From NCBI GenBank assembly GCA_044426045.1, contig JAWXUX010000004.1, positions 115,767 through 179,766 of the forward strand: DNA of 64,000 nucleotides, read 5' to 3'. This document shows, one piece after another, positions 1 through 8,799 of this stretch. Every line of letters starts with the position of its first letter. Position 1 is the stretch's first letter. Source of the DNA: JAWXUU01 sp044426045. Lineage in GTDB: Bacteria > Bacillota > Clostridia > Christensenellales > CAMQZB01. The notes under the pieces are model-generated. The model saw nothing but the letters and a program-made list of their open reading frames with translations, was not told the origin of the DNA and searched no databases. A program made the position numbers and the translations under genes.

Positions 1-1235
1 GAAAAGGCAGAATGGTAGATTTGCTATCAAAGGATGCTGATATCGTTGTGCGCTATCAAGGCGGAAATAACGCTGGTCACACAGTTGTCAACGAAAGAGG
101 AAAGTTCATTTTGAACTTGATTCCTTCTGGTATTTTGCGTGAAGATGTTGTGAACGTTATGGGTAACGGAATGGTTATCGATTTGAAACATCTCGTGGAA
201 GAAATCGGAAGACTTCAAGATGGTGGAATTGTCATCACTCCTGCCAACTTGAAAATTTCAAACAAAGCATCAATTTGCATGCCATACCACGTTCTTATGG
301 ACTGTCTTGAAGAAGATAGACTTGCCGATAAAAAATTCGGTTCAACAAGAAGAGGTATCGCACCAGTTTATGCAGATAAATACATGAAAAAGAACCTAAG
401 AATGAGTGATCTTCTTTTCCCTGAAACTTTGGAAGGCAAACTTGTCGACATCGTTGAATGGAAAAACATCACTGTCGAAGGTGGATATAAAAACGAAGCT
501 ATCGAAACATCGGCTATCTTGGAATGGCTCACAAAATATGGCGAAATCTTGAAACCGTTCATTTGTGACACAAGTGAATTCCTCGACACTGCAGCAAAAG
601 CGGGCAAGGAAGTTATCTTTGAAGCCCAACTTGGCGCACTTCGCGATATCGATTTTGGTATCTATCCATTCACATCATCATCTTCAACAATCTCAGCATA
701 TGGCCCAATCGGGGCGGGCGTGCCTAACCATAAAATCAAAAACACAATCGGTATCATGAAAGCATATTCATCATGCGTTGGTGAAGGTCCGTTTGTTTGT
801 GAATTGTTTGGTGAAGATGGCGAAGGTCTCAGAAACGCTGGTGGCGAATTTGGCGCAGCAACAGGCAGACCAAGAAGAGTAGGCGGATTTGATATCCCTG
901 CTTCAAAATACGGTTGTTTTGTCCAAGGTGCGGACGAACTTGCACTAACAAAACTTGATATTTTGTCATCACTTGAAAAAATCCCAGTTTGCGTAGCATA
1001 TGAAATCGACGGCGTTAAGAGAACAGATTTCCCTGCCAACGACGAACTTGATAAAGCAACTCCAGTTGTTGAATATTTGAAAGGCTGGTGCACTGATATC
1101 AACGGTTGCAGAAAACCTGAAGATTTGCCACAAGAAGCCATTGATTATATCAAATATATCGAACAAGTTGTTGATTGCAAAATCAAATATGTTTCTGTAG
1201 GTCCTGAAAGAGAAGCATATATCACAATGTACTAA
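1..1235 (+). CDS. purA: Adenylosuccinate synthetase, 5' end cut by window edge
   Basis: Catalyses GTP-dependent joining of aspartate to IMP, the first committed step to AMP. The reading frame is open back to base 3 (K-G-R before the first Met at 12), which fits the family's GDEGKGR P-loop, so the true start lies before the window. Seen: QGGNNAGHTVV near the start, GSTRRGI (IMP-binding loop) about residue 110, FEAQLGALRDIDFGIYPFTSSS, and GRPRRVGGFD. The remaining length is what the family would have after loss of about 18 residues. It is followed 18 bp later by purB, so the two AMP-branch genes form an operon. No truncation at the 3' end. Confidence 0.97.
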   Translation, partial: KGRMVDLLSKDADIVVRYQGGNNAGHTVVNERGKFILNLIPSGILREDVVNVMGNGMVIDLKHLVEEIGRLQDGGIVITPANLKISNKASICMPYHVLMDCLEEDRLADKKFGSTRRGIAPVYADKYMKKNLRMSDLLFPETLEGKLVDIVEWKNITVEGGYKNEAIETSAILEWLTKYGEILKPFICDTSEFLDTAAKAGKEVIFEAQLGALRDIDFGIYPFTSSSSTISAYGPIGAGVPNHKIKNTIGIMKAYSSCVGEGPFVCELFGEDGEGLRNAGGEFGAATGRPRRVGGFDIPASKYGCFVQGADELALTKLDILSSLEKIPVCVAYEIDGVKRTDFPANDELDKATPVVEYLKGWCTDINGCRKPEDLPQEAIDYIKYIEQVVDCKIKYVSVGPEREAYITMY

Positions 1236-1253
1236 AAAACGGAGAAAGACAAA

Positions 1254-2687
1254 ATGTCAGATAACCATAACTATATAAGCCCACTTTCAACAAGATACGC
1301 AAGCAAGGAAATGCAATATCTTTTTTCTGAAGAAAAACGTATCATCATCCACCGTCAACTTTGGACGGCACTTGCTGAAAGTGAAATGGAACTTGGACTT
1401 AACATCTCGCAAGAGCAAGTTGACCAATTAAAAGCAAATATCGAAAACCTTAACCTCGATGTTGCCCACGCAAAAGAAAAAGAAACACGCCACGATATCA
1501 TGGCTCACATCTATGCCTATGGCTTGCAAGCACCGCTCGCAGCCCCAATCATCCACCTTGGCGCAACAAGTTGCTATGTTGGTGATAACACAGATTTGAT
1601 TGTCAGTTTCGAGGCGATGAACATTGTCAAAACAAAAATTTTGCAAGTGATGAAAAACCTTTCAGCTTTTGCTGATAAATATAAATCAGTTCCAGCCCTT
1701 GGTTTCACTCACTTCCAACCAGCACAACTTGTGACTGTTGGTAAAAGAGCAACGCTTTGGCTTCAAGGCTTTCTCGATGATTTCCAAGACATCATCGACA
1801 TGCAAGCGGGCTACCGACTTCGCGGTGTGAAAGGCACAACAGGAACTCAAGCGAGCTTTTTGGAGCTTTTCGATGGCGACAGCGAAAAAGTGTTTGAACT
1901 TGAAGAAAAAGTAGTTTCAAAAATGGGATATTCAAAAGTTTATCCTGTGACAGGTCAAACATATTCAAGAAAATTCGACTATAAACTTCTTGCAATTTTG
2001 TCAAGCGTGGCACAAAGTGCCTATAAATTCTCAAACGATATGAGAATTTTGCAAGGTTTGAAAGAAATGGAAGAACCGTTTGAAAAAACTCAAGTTGGCT
2101 CTTCTGCAATGGCATATAAAAGAAACCCAATGCGAAGCGAAAGAATTTCAGCTCTTTCAAGATTTGTTATCACGCTTCCACTCAACGCATCAATCACAGC
2201 ATCAACACAATGGTTTGAAAGAACGCTTGACGATTCTGCAAACAAACGTCTTGCAGTGACAGAAGCATTCCTTGCAACCGATGCGATTTTGAACCTTATG
2301 ATCAACGTGACTGAAAGCATGGTGGTTTATGAAAAAGTTGTTGAAAAACGCCTATCTGAAGAACTTCCATTCATGGCAACAGAAGTTATCATCATGGAAT
2401 GTGTGAAAGCTGGCTTGTCAAGACAAGACACTCACGAACAAATTCGTGTTCATTCAATGGAATCAACAAAACAAGTTAAAATGGAAGGTAAACCAAACGA
2501 CCTTATCGACAGAATAAAAGCCGACGAATTCTTCGCTCCAATCCATTCGAAATTGGACGGTATTTTGAAAGCTGAAAACTTCATTGGTCTTTGCCCAATC
2601 CAAGTGGATAGATTCCTAAAACAAGACGTTTTGCCAATCCTAGCCAAGTGCGAAGGCGTGAATGTTCAAGCGGAAATCAATGTGTAA
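1254..2687 (+). CDS. purB: Adenylosuccinate lyase
   Basis: Cleaves fumarate from adenylosuccinate and from SAICAR, serving two steps of purine synthesis. The ATG at 1254 follows GGAGAAAG at about 1242. The fumarase/aspartase-superfamily landmarks are present: HDIMAHIYAYG near residue 80, LGATSCYVGDN (about 100), THFQPAQLVTVGKR (about 155), and the signature loop GSSAMAYKRNPMRSERI (about 282-298) containing the flexible catalytic serine region. At 477 residues it matches the longer, eukaryote-like PurB subgroup common in Clostridia. Co-transcribed with purA upstream; a repeat element with an internal terminator follows. Confidence 0.97.
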   Translation: MSDNHNYISPLSTRYASKEMQYLFSEEKRIIIHRQLWTALAESEMELGLNISQEQVDQLKANIENLNLDVAHAKEKETRHDIMAHIYAYGLQAPLAAPIIHLGATSCYVGDNTDLIVSFEAMNIVKTKILQVMKNLSAFADKYKSVPALGFTHFQPAQLVTVGKRATLWLQGFLDDFQDIIDMQAGYRLRGVKGTTGTQASFLELFDGDSEKVFELEEKVVSKMGYSKVYPVTGQTYSRKFDYKLLAILSSVAQSAYKFSNDMRILQGLKEMEEPFEKTQVGSSAMAYKRNPMRSERISALSRFVITLPLNASITASTQWFERTLDDSANKRLAVTEAFLATDAILNLMINVTESMVVYEKVVEKRLSEELPFMATEVIIMECVKAGLSRQDTHEQIRVHSMESTKQVKMEGKPNDLIDRIKADEFFAPIHSKLDGILKAENFIGLCPIQVDRFLKQDVLPILAKCEGVNVQAEINV

Positions 2688-2714
2688 ATTCAATTAAAAA
2701 TTAAAAACTTCGTT

Positions 2715-2953
2715 CAATTAAAAATTAAAAATTAAAAATTAAAAATTGTGGTAGGCACGGGAGCAAAGCTCCTGTGCATGCCATTTTTTTATGGTCGCTG
2801 ATAAATGTCGGGGGTGGTTAAAACTAGAAAATCAATAAAAATTAAAACGGCGTAGAATTTTAACATCCTACGCCGTTTAAATAATAGTAAGCACAAGGCG
2901 AAGCCGAGTGCATTACCACAATTTGTAATTTTTAATTTTTAATTTTTAATTTG
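2715..2953. repeat. MITE-like intergenic element with long terminal inverted repeats
   Basis: About 239 bp. The left end (2715-2751) is a heptamer array of the type AATTAAA ending in ATTGTGG; the right end (2916-2953) is nearly its reverse complement, giving inverted repeats of about 37 bp. Just inside each end is a hairpin: 2754-2778 (GCACGGGAGC-AAA-GCTCCTGTGC) and 2891-2911 (a GCAC...GTGC palindrome). The same hairpin core with ATTACCACA next to it recurs at 12607 and 13889 beside quite different heptamers, so this is a repeat family rather than chance low complexity. No reading frame inside. Confidence 0.7.
2845..2878. terminator. Bidirectional terminator between purB and the ABC operon
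   Basis: Perfect 11-bp stem AAACGGCGTAG / CTACGCCGTTT with a 12-base loop, A-rich on the left and T-rich on the right, lying between convergent genes and inside the repeat element. It can end transcripts from either side. Confidence 0.75.
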
Positions 2954-2967
2954 ATTGATTTTTGAAT

Positions 2968-3702
2968 TTACAAAACCTTATTCAAAAAGGCTTTTGTTCT
3001 TTCATGTTGAGGATTGCCAAAAACATCTTCTGGTTTGCCTTCTTCAACGATATAGCCACCGTCCATGAAAATAACTCTGTCGGCAACTTCTCTTGCGAAT
3101 CCCATTTCGTGAGTAACAACAATCATAGTTGTGCCGTCAGCAGCAAGCTTTTTCATAACGTCAAGAACTTCCCCAACCATTTCAGGGTCAAGGGCAGAAG
3201 TTGGTTCATCAAAAAGCATGATGTCAGGCTTCATCGCAAGCGCTCTTGCAATAGCCACACGTTGTTGTTGACCGCCCGAAAGATTTGCAGGATATTCGTC
3301 ATGCTTTTGCGAAAGTCCAACAAGTTCAAGAAGTCTCACAGCATCAGCCGCCGCTTCTTCTTTGGTTGAACGCTTTCTATCAATCGGCGCCATAGTTATG
3401 TTTTTTGCAACAGTGAGATGAGGAAAAAGATTGAATTGTTGGAAAACCATAGCGATATTTTCGCGGATTTTCGCAACACCTTTCGCATCGGCATTCACAA
3501 TATCGAATCCGTCAACGAAGATTTCCCCACCAGTTGAAATTTCAAGTTTATTAAGACAACGAAGCAGAGTAGACTTACCAGACCCAGATGGTCCAATAAG
3601 GCAAACAACTTCACCGTCGTCAACAGTCATGCTGATATCTTTCAAAACTTCAAGTTCCCCAAAGTTTTTCACAAGATTATTTACTACTACTTTCTGTGCC
3701 AT
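2968..3702 (-). CDS. Polar amino acid ABC transporter, ATP-binding protein
   Basis: Energises uptake of an amino acid with the permease and binding protein encoded just upstream. Walker A is GPSGSGKST (about residues 31-39), then the Q-loop MVFQQFNLFPH, signature LSGGQQQRVAIARAL, Walker B IMLFDEPTSALD, and the switch VVTHEMGFA; all are intact. The ATG at 3702 is chosen because GGAGG lies 9 bases before it; a frame-open Met 10 codons earlier lacks a ribosome site. It overlaps the permease gene by 26 bp, implying coupled translation. It is GlnQ/ArtM-like, but the exact substrate cannot be read from the ATPase. Confidence 0.95.
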   Translation of the reverse strand: MAQKVVVNNLVKNFGELEVLKDISMTVDDGEVVCLIGPSGSGKSTLLRCLNKLEISTGGEIFVDGFDIVNADAKGVAKIRENIAMVFQQFNLFPHLTVAKNITMAPIDRKRSTKEEAAADAVRLLELVGLSQKHDEYPANLSGGQQQRVAIARALAMKPDIMLFDEPTSALDPEMVGEVLDVMKKLAADGTTMIVVTHEMGFAREVADRVIFMDGGYIVEEGKPEDVFGNPQHERTKAFLNKVL

Positions 3703-4369
3703 TGCCAAACCTCCTTTCAATTTTACCCGCAATTTTTGTGAGTGTGAAAATCACGATGAAATACATAACCGCTGCAATCGTATACATTTTGAATGATTCG
3801 AAATTGTATGCAATTATTTGAGAAGTGACTTTCATGAGTTCAGCCGTACCAATAACAGAGATAATAGTTGTATCTTTCAATGTGATAATAAACTGGTTGA
3901 CAGTCGCAGGAATAGAGTTTTTGAGTGCTTGTGGAAGAACAACTTTCAGCATACTTCTTGAATGTGGTAAGCCAAGTGAAAGTGCAGCCTCCATTTGACC
4001 CTTATTGATTGCATTGATGCCACCACGGAAGATTTCCGATAGGTATGCGCCCGCATTAAGGCTCAAAACAATAATGCCGGCAACAAAACTTGTCATTCTG
4101 AAACCGAGCGCTTGTGTGAGTCCAAAATAAAGGAAAACGGCTTGAATCATAAGCGGTGTTCCTCTTATAAGGTCAACGTAAACAGTCGCAATTCCGCGCA
4201 AAATTTTGAACTTTGAAATCTTGAAGAAACAAGTGCAAAGCCCTAAAACGATTGCTATTAAAAGCGAATAAATTGTCAATTGAATTGTAGCAAACAAACC
4301 TGCCATAAGTCTTGGGAAAAACGTGACAAACAAGTTGTAATACTCAATCAGATTATTAAAAAATTCCAT
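3677..4369 (-). CDS. Polar amino acid ABC transporter, permease
   Basis: A 230-residue HisM/GlnP-type inner-membrane subunit. Several hydrophobic segments are visible, starting with LMAGLFATIQLTIYSLLIAIVLGL. The EAA loop that contacts the ATPase reads AGAYLSEIFRGGINAINKGQMEAALSLGLPHSRSM (conserved E-R-GG...GQ-EAA-LG pattern). AGGAG lies 11 bases before the ATG. It sits between the binding-protein gene (hairpin in between) and the ATPase gene (overlap). Confidence 0.94.
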   Translation of the reverse strand: MEFFNNLIEYYNLFVTFFPRLMAGLFATIQLTIYSLLIAIVLGLCTCFFKISKFKILRGIATVYVDLIRGTPLMIQAVFLYFGLTQALGFRMTSFVAGIIVLSLNAGAYLSEIFRGGINAINKGQMEAALSLGLPHSRSMLKVVLPQALKNSIPATVNQFIITLKDTTIISVIGTAELMKVTSQIIAYNFESFKMYTIAAVMYFIVIFTLTKIAGKIERRFGNGTESSSK

Positions 4370-4406
4370 TAAGATGATACTCCTAGGTAGTAGTGTGAAA
4401 GAAAGA

Positions 4407-4439
4407 AATTTCTAGAAAGCACAGCGCCTTCTAGAAATT
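4407..4439 (-). terminator. Intra-operon hairpin between binding protein and permease
   Basis: An 11-bp perfect stem AATTTCTAGAA / TTCTAGAAATT lies just after the binding-protein stop on the transcribed (minus) strand. There is no strong T-run. Such hairpins usually stabilise the upstream message or partly terminate, giving more binding protein than permease; that role is inference. Confidence 0.6.
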
Positions 4440-4449
4440 CCAAAAGTTA

Positions 4450-5205
4450 TTAACCGATATAAGAATCGATGATTGCTTGGTATGTGCCGTTTGCAATGAT
4501 GTTTGCAAGACCAGCGTTGAACATTTCAAGAAGTTCAGCGTTTTCACCTTTGTTAACAGCGAAGCCGTATGGTGAACCTTCTTCTGGATCAGTAACGATT
4601 TGCATTGCAACGTTACCAGTTGAAATTCCGTAACCCAAAATTGCGAAGTCTTCGAAACATGCATCAGCTTGTCCTGAAGTTACTGCCATATACATAGCAT
4701 CTGAAGTGTCGAATGTGATTGTTGTGAATCCATATTCGTCTTGGATTGATTCAGCAAATGTTGTACCTTCAGTTCCGATTTTCATTGCAACGATTTTGCC
4801 TTCAAGGTCGTCATATGATTTGATTGAAGAATCGCTAGAAGAAATACCCATAACAACACCTGAATCATAATATGGTGTAGAGAAGTCGAAAATCAATTCT
4901 CTTTCAGAAGTGATTGAACATCCTGCGATAACGCCATCAGCTTGTCCTGATTGAACAGCAGTGAGGGCAGCGTTGAAACCAAGTGATTGAATTTCGATTT
5001 CGAAACCTTGGTCTTCAGCGATTGCATTGATGATATCAACGTCGATACCAACAAATTCACCAGCTTCATTTGTGTATTCAAATGGAGCAAATGTTGTGTC
5101 TGATGCGATGATGTAAACATCGCTAGAAGATGATCCGCAACCAGCTAGTGCGAAAACCATAACTGCAACGAGCAGTAGTGCTAGTAAAGATTTAACTTTT
5201 TTCAT
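4450..5205 (-). CDS. Amino acid ABC transporter, substrate-binding lipoprotein
   Basis: Extracytoplasmic receptor for the importer. The signal sequence is MKKVKSLLALLLVAVMVFALAGCGSSS by position: positive N-terminus, hydrophobic core, and lipobox LAGC with Cys at residue 20, so it is lipid-anchored. The mature part is a periplasmic-binding-protein family 3 domain: FAPFEYTNEAGEFVGIDVDIINAIAED, then GFNAALTAVQSGQADGVIAG, IGTEGTTFAE and the C-terminal YGFAVNKGENAELLEMFN. The start at 5205 has AAGGAGAG 8 bases before it; a frame-open Met 21 codons upstream would bury the signal peptide. First gene of the operon, driven by the promoter at 5239-5268. Confidence 0.95.
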   Translation of the reverse strand: MKKVKSLLALLLVAVMVFALAGCGSSSSDVYIIASDTTFAPFEYTNEAGEFVGIDVDIINAIAEDQGFEIEIQSLGFNAALTAVQSGQADGVIAGCSITSERELIFDFSTPYYDSGVVMGISSSDSSIKSYDDLEGKIVAMKIGTEGTTFAESIQDEYGFTTITFDTSDAMYMAVTSGQADACFEDFAILGYGISTGNVAMQIVTDPEEGSPYGFAVNKGENAELLEMFNAGLANIIANGTYQAIIDSYIG

Positions 5206-5238
5206 AATAATTCTCTCCTTATTAATAAATATGCACCT

Positions 5239-5268
5239 ATTATACCACAAACGCCAAATGCTTGTCAA
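5239..5268 (-). promoter_or_regulatory. Vegetative promoter of the amino acid ABC operon
   Basis: On the minus strand: -35 TTGACA (5263-5268), 18-base spacer, -10 TATAAT (5239-5244). The start site would be about 5232, leaving a short leader to the ATG at 5205. Confidence 0.8.
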
Positions 5269-5321
5269 ACGCTATTTTGTGATATAGCAATAAAGACATC
5301 AATGTAACTGGTTTGTAACAT

Positions 5322-5582
5322 TCACAATAACGGTATAATATTCATGATAAAAACCGCAAGAAGTCCAAAAATTCCCAAATATCCGCAAAGAAGAGCATAA
5401 GTTTCCGTGAGTGGGAAAAGCGACATGGAAAACAAGTTGAAAGCAAAATACCAAAATCCCGATAACATTGATGAAAATAATAAAAAAACCAAGAACTTCT
5501 CGCTGACCCCCGCAACGAAGCTAGAAATGGCGATAAGGAGCACTCCAATAAAAAAGCAAACAAAAACCGAAACTAAAATCAT
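5322..5582 (-). CDS. Small integral membrane protein, function unknown
   Basis: 86 residues, almost entirely hydrophobic: about three membrane segments (residues 1-24, 29-52 and 62-86) with few charged residues between. GGTGAGGAAATT precedes the ATG at 5582, a plausible ribosome site. I recognise no family. It lies alone between the ABC-operon promoter and the proS promoter, transcribed away from proS. The good ribosome site and continuous hydrophobic pattern argue for a real gene, but the short length keeps confidence moderate. Confidence 0.55.
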   Translation of the reverse strand: MILVSVFVCFFIGVLLIAISSFVAGVSEKFLVFLLFSSMLSGFWYFAFNLFSMSLFPLTETYALLCGYLGIFGLLAVFIMNIIPLL

Positions 5583-5661
5583 AATTTCCTCACCAAATAA
5601 ACCCCTTTTTATATATAGTATGAAAAATCGTCACAAATATGCGGTAAACAAACCAAATTAA

Positions 5662-5690
5662 TTGACAAAAGCCGATAAATCAAATATAAT
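5662..5690 (+). promoter_or_regulatory. Consensus promoter of proS
   Basis: Exact consensus: TTGACA (5662-5667), 17-base spacer, TATAAT (5685-5690). The transcript would begin near 5697 with a leader of about 75 bases. I looked for a T-box antiterminator in that leader and found no AGGGTGGNACCGCG-type element, only small hairpins around AGGGAAAACCCT. Confidence 0.85.
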
Positions 5691-5773
5691 TTTTAGGTGA
5701 GAATAAAAGGGAAAACCCTAGGGTGCCCCTGAAGATATATAATATTGTATATAACATAACTGGAGGAAGCAAA

Positions 5774-7501
5774 ATGAAAATTTCAAAACTTGTTGGTGTA
5801 AGACTAAGAGAAAACCCAGCAGATATAACAATCGCATCACACGCTCTTATGGCAAGAGCTGGATATATGAAAGGTGTCGCTAGCGGTATCTACACACTTC
5901 TTCCGCCCGCAAAAAGAGTACAACTCAAAATTGAAAAAATCATCCGCGAAGAAATGGACGGCATTGGGGCACAAGAAGTGCTTTTCCCAGTTGTTATGCC
6001 ACGCGAACTTTGGGAAGAAAGCGGAAGATATGGCGCAATCGGCTCTGAACTTGCAAGATTTAAAGACAGAGGCGAAAAAGACATGCTCCTTGGCATGACA
6101 CACGAAGAAGCAGCAGTGCATATGGTGAGAAACATCGTCACATCATATAATCAACTTCCATCAAGCGTGTATCAAATCCAAACTAAATTCCGTGACGAAC
6201 CACGCGCAAGGGCAGGACTTATCCGCGTTCGTGAATTCACAATGAAAGATGCCTATTCATTCCACACATCACAAGAATGTTTGGAAGAAACATATGATGA
6301 ATACTACAAAGCATACGATCGCGTTTTCAAAAGAATTGGCATGAAAAACTTCATCGCTGTCAAATCAGATACAGGCATGATGGGTGGCAGTGTTGCCCAC
6401 GAATTCATGTTGCTAACTGAAATCGGTGAAGACACAATCGTTATTTGTGACGAATGTGGATATAAAGCAAATATGGAAGTTGCAGTTTCAACTTATCCAG
6501 ACTTTGATTATGGCGCAGATGCCGAAATGAAAGAAGTTTTCACGGCAGAAGCACACGACATCAACGAAGTTTGCGAATATTTGGGAACTCCAACCGAGCA
6601 TGCAATGAAAGCAGTTTCATATGCAATCAAAGGTGACAACGAACGTCTTGTGCTTGCGTTTATCCGCGGTAACTTTGAAATCAACGAATCTAAGCTCAAA
6701 AAAGTAATTGGCGAGGATATCGTCCCAGCTGATTTAACAGATGGCTCACTTTGTGCGGGAAATATCGGTCCATTCGGACTTGACGAAAAGAAAATTGTCA
6801 TCGTTTATGACGAGTCACTCAAAGGTGCTCACAACATGTCTTGCGGTGCAAACAAACCAGAATATCACATCACAGGCGTGAATGTTGAAAGAGATTTGAA
6901 AGTCAGCAAATTCTTTGACCTCAAAAAGGTTGAAGAAGGTGAAATTTGCCCAGTTTGTGGCAAACCACTTGGACTTCACAACGGTATCGAAGTAGGCAAT
7001 ATCTTCCAACTTGGCACTAAATACACAAAATCAATGGGCATGACAGTGCTTGACGAAAACGGCAAAGCAATAACACCAATCATGGGTTGTTATGGTATCG
7101 GCGTTGGAAGGGCAATGGCGAGCGTGGTTGAAGAAAGTCACGACGATAAAGGCATCATCTGGCCAATGAGTATCGCTCCATGGCAAGTGTTCCTTGCAAA
7201 TATCAAACCAAATGACGAAAGCGTGAAAGCTGAAAGCGACAAACTTTATGCCGAGCTTATAAAAGCGGGCGTTGAAGTGTTGTTTGACGATAGAAAACAA
7301 TCACCAGGCGTGAAATTCAAAGATGGCGAACTTCTTGGCTTGCCAATCCGTGTTGTAGTTTCACCAAGAAGCCTTGAAGCGGGCTGTGCGGAAATCACAA
7401 TGCGTGACGGAAGCTGTGAACCATTCAGCGTGCCAGTTTCTGAAGTGGTTTCAAAATGCAAAGAAATCATCGCAGAAAAAATGCTTGAACTTCAAGCGTA
7501 A
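5774..7501 (+). CDS. proS: Proline-tRNA ligase, bacterial type with editing domain
   Basis: Class II aminoacyl-tRNA synthetase charging tRNA-Pro. 575 residues, the usual size for the bacterial form. Motif 1 region GIYTLLPPAKRVQLKIEKIIREEMDGIGAQEVLFP; motif 2 FRDEPRARAGLIRVREFTMKDAYSFH; motif 3 GCYGIGVGRAMASVVEE. Between motifs 2 and 3 is the YbaK-like insertion that hydrolyses mischarged Ala-tRNA-Pro (about residues 220-390, including KAVSYAIKG and CGANKPEYHITGVN). The C-terminus is the anticodon-binding domain. ATG 5774 follows GGAGGAAG; an upstream frame-open ATG lacks one. Confidence 0.97.
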   Translation: MKISKLVGVRLRENPADITIASHALMARAGYMKGVASGIYTLLPPAKRVQLKIEKIIREEMDGIGAQEVLFPVVMPRELWEESGRYGAIGSELARFKDRGEKDMLLGMTHEEAAVHMVRNIVTSYNQLPSSVYQIQTKFRDEPRARAGLIRVREFTMKDAYSFHTSQECLEETYDEYYKAYDRVFKRIGMKNFIAVKSDTGMMGGSVAHEFMLLTEIGEDTIVICDECGYKANMEVAVSTYPDFDYGADAEMKEVFTAEAHDINEVCEYLGTPTEHAMKAVSYAIKGDNERLVLAFIRGNFEINESKLKKVIGEDIVPADLTDGSLCAGNIGPFGLDEKKIVIVYDESLKGAHNMSCGANKPEYHITGVNVERDLKVSKFFDLKKVEEGEICPVCGKPLGLHNGIEVGNIFQLGTKYTKSMGMTVLDENGKAITPIMGCYGIGVGRAMASVVEESHDDKGIIWPMSIAPWQVFLANIKPNDESVKAESDKLYAELIKAGVEVLFDDRKQSPGVKFKDGELLGLPIRVVVSPRSLEAGCAEITMRDGSCEPFSVPVSEVVSKCKEIIAEKMLELQA

Positions 7502-7546
7502 TAGTTTATAAGATAAAATAAGATAAGAAAAATCAGGAGTACAGTT

Positions 7547-8644
7547 TTGAAAGGATACGTATCGTTTGATATAGAAAGTTGTAATGGCAAAAACGTCGGG
7601 GCAAGCATGTGCAGTTTTGGATATGCGGTTTATGACGAAAATTGCAACATGATAAAAAAAGAGGATATTCTCATGAGCCCCATGTCGGGCACTTTCAAGC
7701 TATCATCAGGCAAGGGCGGAAACGGAATTGAGCTCGCGTATAGCGAAGAAACCTTCAAAAAATCGCCAAAATTTCCTAAGCTGTACGCCCAAATAAAAGA
7801 AATATTGCAAAGCAAAAAACTAGTGCTTGGATTTTCAATCTCGAACGATTTGAATTTTCTTAACAACGCATGCGATGAATATGGGCTTGAAAGAATTGAA
7901 TTTTCATATGTCGACGTTCAAAAAATCCACAAGCAAGTGTTTGAAACTGAAAACTTTGAAGGGCTTTCAAAGCTAGCCGAAAGATACGAAATCGAGTTTT
8001 TGCCACACAGATCGGATGAAGACGCATTTGTGACAGCGACTATTTTTGAAAATATCTTGAAAAATCAAGACATCAGCTTTGTCGAGTTCATGTCGAAATA
8101 TAAAAAGAAATTCCAAATAAACAAAAGTGAAAAAGTTATTCTCGGTGATGAAAACTATTCAAAACGAGTGGCTCTTTCAACAACTAAATCTAAAAAAATC
8201 CTCATGCACAACTTTGTCGAAATGCAAAAGGATACAGTGCGTGAAAAATCAACAAGACCATTTTTGAATGGCAAAGGCGTTTGTTTTTCCGACAGTTGGG
8301 AATATGAAGATATCAACTACACAAGAAGATTGATTGCAAGATTGTATCAACTTGGCGGGAAATATAACGGCATGGCAAAATGGAGCAAATACCTTGTTAT
8401 CGACAGCGAGCACGAGGGGGATAAAGACATTTTGTTTGAAAGACGTATCGCCCATGGTGAAAAAGTTGTAACGCTTGAAAAATCAGAATTCATAAAAATG
8501 CTCGGTGAAATTCCAGACATAAAATTTGACGATTGGAAAACCCTTTGCGAGCATAAAAGACAAGTGAAAAAAGAAAGATACAAAAAAATTGCCCTAGAAA
8601 ACAGACTTGGTTCAAGTTCGCTAGTGGATAAAACAAAACAATAA
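7547..8644 (+). CDS. DEDDh 3'-5' exonuclease with C-terminal BRCT-like domain
   Basis: 365 residues. The N-terminal half is a DnaQ/epsilon-type exonuclease: Exo I VSFDIES (acid pair D8, E10), Exo II GFSISNDLNFLNN, Exo III HRSDEDAFVTA (His then Asp). The C-terminal part (about 255-345: GKGVCFSDSWEY...RRLIARLYQLGGKYNGMAKWSKYLVIDS) resembles a BRCT domain, as in stand-alone repair exonucleases. The start is TTG at 7547 with AGGAG 8 bases before; no ATG competes. It follows proS by 45 bp and may be co-transcribed. Likely DNA repair or proofreading; substrate unknown. Confidence 0.8.
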   Translation: MKGYVSFDIESCNGKNVGASMCSFGYAVYDENCNMIKKEDILMSPMSGTFKLSSGKGGNGIELAYSEETFKKSPKFPKLYAQIKEILQSKKLVLGFSISNDLNFLNNACDEYGLERIEFSYVDVQKIHKQVFETENFEGLSKLAERYEIEFLPHRSDEDAFVTATIFENILKNQDISFVEFMSKYKKKFQINKSEKVILGDENYSKRVALSTTKSKKILMHNFVEMQKDTVREKSTRPFLNGKGVCFSDSWEYEDINYTRRLIARLYQLGGKYNGMAKWSKYLVIDSEHEGDKDILFERRIAHGEKVVTLEKSEFIKMLGEIPDIKFDDWKTLCEHKRQVKKERYKKIALENRLGSSSLVDKTKQ

Positions 8645-8664
8645 TCAAACAATATAACAAAATC

Positions 8665-8691
8665 AGAAGCATCAAACGGTGCTTCTTTTTT
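8665..8691 (+). terminator. Terminator after the exonuclease gene
   Basis: Stem AGAAGCA / TGCTTCT with a short loop followed directly by six T residues; a typical intrinsic terminator 20 bp after the stop codon. Confidence 0.85.
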
Positions 8692-8751
8692 ATTGCAAAT
8701 AAAGTAGAGCAGTTCTAAAAAGACAAAAAACCAAAAAAACACAAAAAATAA

Positions 8752-8775
8752 ATGGTGCGGAAAATTCCGCACCAT
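8752..8775 (-). terminator. Terminator of nifJ
   Basis: Perfect 11-bp stem ATGGTGCGGAA / TTCCGCACCAT with 2-base loop, 25 bp past the nifJ stop. T/A runs on both sides allow use in both directions. Confidence 0.85.
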
Positions 8776-8799
8776 CTTTTTTTAGGATTAATTTCAATA

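Noticed and set aside
2697..2953. Tandem AATTAAA runs as a CRISPR or simple low-complexity tract
   Set aside because: The long mirror-image ends and the hairpin core shared with other loci indicate a repeat-family element.
5697..5773. T-box leader in front of proS
   Set aside because: The leader is short and lacks the AGGGTGGNACCGCG antiterminator element and a specifier-loop structure; only minor hairpins are present.
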